From: DAOUBP01 sp034432655
Lineage (GTDB): Bacteria; Chloroflexota; Anaerolineae; CG2-30-64-16
Direction: 5' to 3'
Length of the DNA: 22,045 bases
NCBI GenBank assembly: GCA_034432655.1
Contig: DAOUBP010000094.1
Span: 1 to 22,045, forward strand
Shown piece after piece: positions 20,203-22,045 of this stretch. The translations under genes and the position numbers were made by a program. Under the pieces are notes generated by a model. The model searched no databases and was not told the origin of the DNA. It was given only the letters and a program-made list of their open reading frames with translations. Numbering within the stretch: the first letter of the stretch is position 1; the number at the start of each line of letters is the position of its first letter.

Positions 20203-20823
20203 CTAGCCCAAGATCTCTTCGATCACGGTCAACGCGTCACGCGGGATGACCAGGTAATCGTAGTTCAACAAGTCACGGATGTTGAGATAGTTGGCCCGCA
20301 GCAGCTTGACATACGGCAGGTTGTTGGCCGATCGCTCGACGTTCTCATCAGGGCCTGCCATCAAAATCAAAGCGCTGGAATCCCCCGCCAGCCGCTGCAA
20401 CGCCTGGGCCATGACCCGGGTCTTGGGCTCCGGTACCGTCAGGGCATCCAGGACGACCACCTTCTCCTCAGCAGCTTTGACGCTGAGTGCCGAGCACAAA
20501 GCTGCCCGGCGCATCTTACGCGGCATGCGCTGCGCATAGGAACGCGGGGTGGGGCCGAAGATGATGCCGCCGCCACGCCACTGCGCTGCACGGATCGAGC
20601 CCTGGCGCGCCCGCCCTGTCCCCTTCTGGCGCCACGGCTTCCGGCCGCCGCCGGCAACCTCGCTGCGGCCTTTGACCTTGTGGGTGCCCAGGCGCGCATT
20701 GGCCAGCTGTCGCACGACCGCCTGATGCATCAACGGGATGTTCACCGGGGCAGCGAAAATGGTGTCGGCCAGCTCGACCTCACCCACCTGCTCGCCCGCC
20801 ATATTCATCATTGGAACGATCAT
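20203..20823 (-). CDS. rplD: 50S ribosomal protein L4 (uL4)
   Basis: A 206-residue L4 with a long loop lining the tunnel. It has GGGRKPWRQKGTGRARQGSI at about 58-77, the loop block, then FGPTPRSYAQRMPRKMRRAA at about 89-108 and KLLRANYLNIRDLLNYDYLV near the end. In E. coli L4 is the autoregulator of the S10 operon; no equivalent leader can be recognised in this window. The ATG at 20823 lies 5 bases after the rplC stop with a weak GGGG site. Confidence 0.97.
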   Translation of the reverse strand: MIVPMMNMAGEQVGEVELADTIFAAPVNIPLMHQAVVRQLANARLGTHKVKGRSEVAGGGRKPWRQKGTGRARQGSIRAAQWRGGGIIFGPTPRSYAQRMPRKMRRAALCSALSVKAAEEKVVVLDALTVPEPKTRVMAQALQRLAGDSSALILMAGPDENVERSANNLPYVKLLRANYLNIRDLLNYDYLVIPRDALTVIEEILG

Positions 20824-20828
20824 AGTCT

Positions 20829-21467
20829 CTACCCCTGCTTGCGCGCCTCTGTGATCACAACCAGGCCGCCCTTTGCGCCCGGCACAGCGCCACGCACTGC
20901 CAGCAAATTGCGCTCGGGGTCAACCAATTCCACCCGCAAGTTGGACACCGTCACCGGCACGTTGCCCATGTGCCCGGCCATGCGCTTGCCTTTATAGAGG
21001 CGGCCCGGGGTCGTGCCCGAGCTGCTGGCGCCCGGCGCCCGCAACCGGTCGGATTGGCCGTGGGTGCGCGGGCCGCCGCGGAAGCCATAGCGCTTCACGC
21101 CGCCTTGAAAGCCGCGGCCCTTGGAAATGCCCTTGACATCCACCCGCTCGCCGACCTTGAAAATGTCCGCCAACAGCTTCTGGCCCACCGTGTAATCCGC
21201 CAGATTCTTCATGCGGATCTCGCGCAGGACGCGCAGCGCGGGCAGGTTGGCCCCCCGGCGGCGGATGTGCCCCAGCTCGCCTTTGGTCAGGCGGCGCGGC
21301 CGGGTCTCCTCATAACCCAGCTGAATGGCCGAGTAGCCGTCCTTCTCAGGTGTCTTGATCTGCGTAACGTAGCAAGGGCCCGCTTCAATCACCGTCACCG
21401 GCACCACGGTGCCCTTGGCGGTGAGCAGTTGCGTCATGCCCACCTTGCGACCCAGTATACCCTTCAT
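20829..21467 (-). CDS. rplC: 50S ribosomal protein L3 (uL3)
   Basis: A 212-residue L3 that reaches the peptidyl-transferase centre. It starts MKGILGRKVGMTQLLTAKGT and has KGRGFQGGVKRYGFRGGPRT at about 117-136, then a central tip HGQSDRLRAPGASSSGTTPG at about 136-155 and KRMAGHMGN. The tip reads PGASSSG where many relatives have PGSIG plus one or two variable residues, so the last Gln/Asn of E. coli L3 is not present. ATG 21467 has GGGAGG 4 bases upstream; a longer frame to 21509 is discarded. Confidence 0.97.
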   Translation of the reverse strand: MKGILGRKVGMTQLLTAKGTVVPVTVIEAGPCYVTQIKTPEKDGYSAIQLGYEETRPRRLTKGELGHIRRRGANLPALRVLREIRMKNLADYTVGQKLLADIFKVGERVDVKGISKGRGFQGGVKRYGFRGGPRTHGQSDRLRAPGASSSGTTPGRLYKGKRMAGHMGNVPVTVSNLRVELVDPERNLLAVRGAVPGAKGGLVVITEARKQG

Positions 21468-21553
21468 GTATCCTCCCCGGGACTGTCGTGACCGCATCGG
21501 CTGTCGCAAAACCGAAACGGCCGCATCATCCCCAGATCAAACGAACCGGTCAA

Positions 21554-21862
21554 TTACAGCTTGATCTCGATATCCACACCGGCCGGCAGGTCGAGCTTGG
21601 TCAGGTTCTCGATGGTCTTCGGGCCGGGATCCAACACGTCAATCAAACGCTTGTGCGTCCGAATCTCGAACTGCTCGCGACTGTCTTTATCAATGAACGG
21701 CGAGCGGGTCACCGTGAACTTCTCGATGCGCGTGGGCAAAGGCACAGGCCCCACCACATTGGCCCCTGTGCGCTCAGCGGCATCTACGATCTTTCGCACC
21801 GAATCATCGAGGACACGATGATCGAACGCCTTCAGGCGGATACGGATTCTGTTCTTGGCCAT
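21554..21862 (-). CDS. rpsJ: 30S ribosomal protein S10 (uS10)
   Basis: A 102-residue S10, which also binds NusB in antitermination. It starts MAKNRIRIRLKAFDHRVLDD, has VVGPVPLPTRIEKFTVTRSP at about 36-55 and EQFEIRTHKRLIDVLDPGPK at about 62-81, all typical. ATG 21862 has TAACGGAGG upstream. It is the first S10-operon gene and lies 82 bases after tuf, with a strong hairpin between them. Confidence 0.98.
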   Translation of the reverse strand: MAKNRIRIRLKAFDHRVLDDSVRKIVDAAERTGANVVGPVPLPTRIEKFTVTRSPFIDKDSREQFEIRTHKRLIDVLDPGPKTIENLTKLDLPAGVDIEIKL

Positions 21863-21890
21863 GCTTCCTCCGTTACAAGTTTCGCGCCCC

Positions 21891-21923
21891 AGGCCGCCGG
21901 CCCTGTCTTTTGACCGGCGACCT
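21891..21923 (-). promoter_or_regulatory. Strong stem-loop between tuf and rpsJ
   Basis: On the minus-strand transcript the 12-base arms AGGTCGCCGGTC (21912-21923) and GGCCGGCGGCCT (21891-21902) form a complete 12-pair stem with two G-U pairs, around a 9-base A-rich loop. No U-run follows. It lies about 20 bases after the tuf stop. A smaller hairpin, TTGCA-AACC-TGCAA (21929-21942), comes first. It may attenuate or process the transcript at the str/S10 boundary. Confidence 0.5.
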
Positions 21924-21944
21924 GTGACTTGCAAACCTGCAACC

Positions 21945-22045
21945 TTATTCCAGGATCTTGGAGATGACGCCAGCGCCGACGGTGCGGCCGCCCTCGCGGA
22001 TCGCAAAGCGGCTCCCCACTTCCAACGCCACCGGCACGATCAACT
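21945..22045 (-). CDS. tuf: Elongation factor Tu, C-terminal end (partial)
   Basis: Only the last 32 residues are inside the window; the gene continues past the right edge. Read on the minus strand, they are LIVPVALEVGSRFAIREGG followed by RTVGAGVISKILE, the conserved end of domain 3 of EF-Tu, which delivers aminoacyl-tRNA to the ribosome. The stop is TAA. It lies directly before rpsJ on the same strand, as in genomes where the str and S10 operons are joined. Confidence 0.95.
   Translation of the reverse strand, partial: LIVPVALEVGSRFAIREGGRTVGAGVISKILE

Noticed and set aside
21863..22006. rpsJ extended upstream by 48 codons
   Set aside because: The added frame overlaps the end of tuf and the intergenic hairpin; S10 starts at MAKNRIRIRL.

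Overview
This is a GC-rich bacterial chromosome segment dominated by one long minus-strand ribosomal-protein superoperon. Read on the minus strand (right to left) the order is tuf (3' end only), rpsJ-rplC-rplD-rplW-rplB-rpsS-rplV-rpsC-rplP-rpmC-rpsQ (S10 part), rplN-rplX-rplE-rpsN-rpsH-rplF-rplR-rpsE-rpmD-rplO-secY-adk-map (spc part), then rpmJ-rpsM-rpsK-rpsD-rpoA-rplQ (alpha part), truA and rplM-rpsI. The only expected member not seen is infA, normally between map and rpmJ. The zinc-type S14, zinc-type S4 and L36, the GC-rich codon use and many TTG/GTG starts suggest a non-proteobacterial lineage. My best guess is Chloroflexota (Anaerolineae-like), an inference that needs a ribosomal-protein tree.

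Left of the superoperon is an accessory stretch. Bases 1-803 hold a G-rich tract, a consensus-like promoter and a type II toxin-antitoxin pair (VapB-like antitoxin, VapC-like PIN toxin). Bases 804-1134 hold no convincing gene. A very good sigma-70-type promoter at 1135-1163 then drives a two-gene plus-strand unit: a PIG-L/LmbE-type deacetylase and a GHL10 (glycosyl-hydrolase-like) protein. This unit converges on a minus-strand moaB/mogA molybdenum-cofactor gene, which is separated from rpsI by a 345-base gap packed with stem-loops.

The gene set is largely textbook. What is unusual is between the genes. Many gaps longer than about 60 bases within or beside the superoperon contain a good inverted repeat without a U tract: after rpsI, rpsD/rpoA, rpsK/rpsD, rpmJ/rpsM, rplO/secY, rpsH/rpsN, rplE/rplX, rplP/rpsC, rplB/rplW and rpsJ/tuf. 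Several of these share a GGATTGCGGATT-like word and look like copies of one short palindromic repeat family. Others could be attenuators, processing sites or ribosomal-protein binding sites. The moaB leader, the rpsD leader and the rplX-rplE gap, which has two competing stems, are the best candidates for regulatory RNA.

Gene starts were set by Shine-Dalgarno position and family N-termini. This shortens many maximal reading frames and gives TTG starts for rpsC, rpsD, rpoA and truA, and GTG for rplM, rplF and rpsN. No rRNA, tRNA, CRISPR or insertion sequence was seen.
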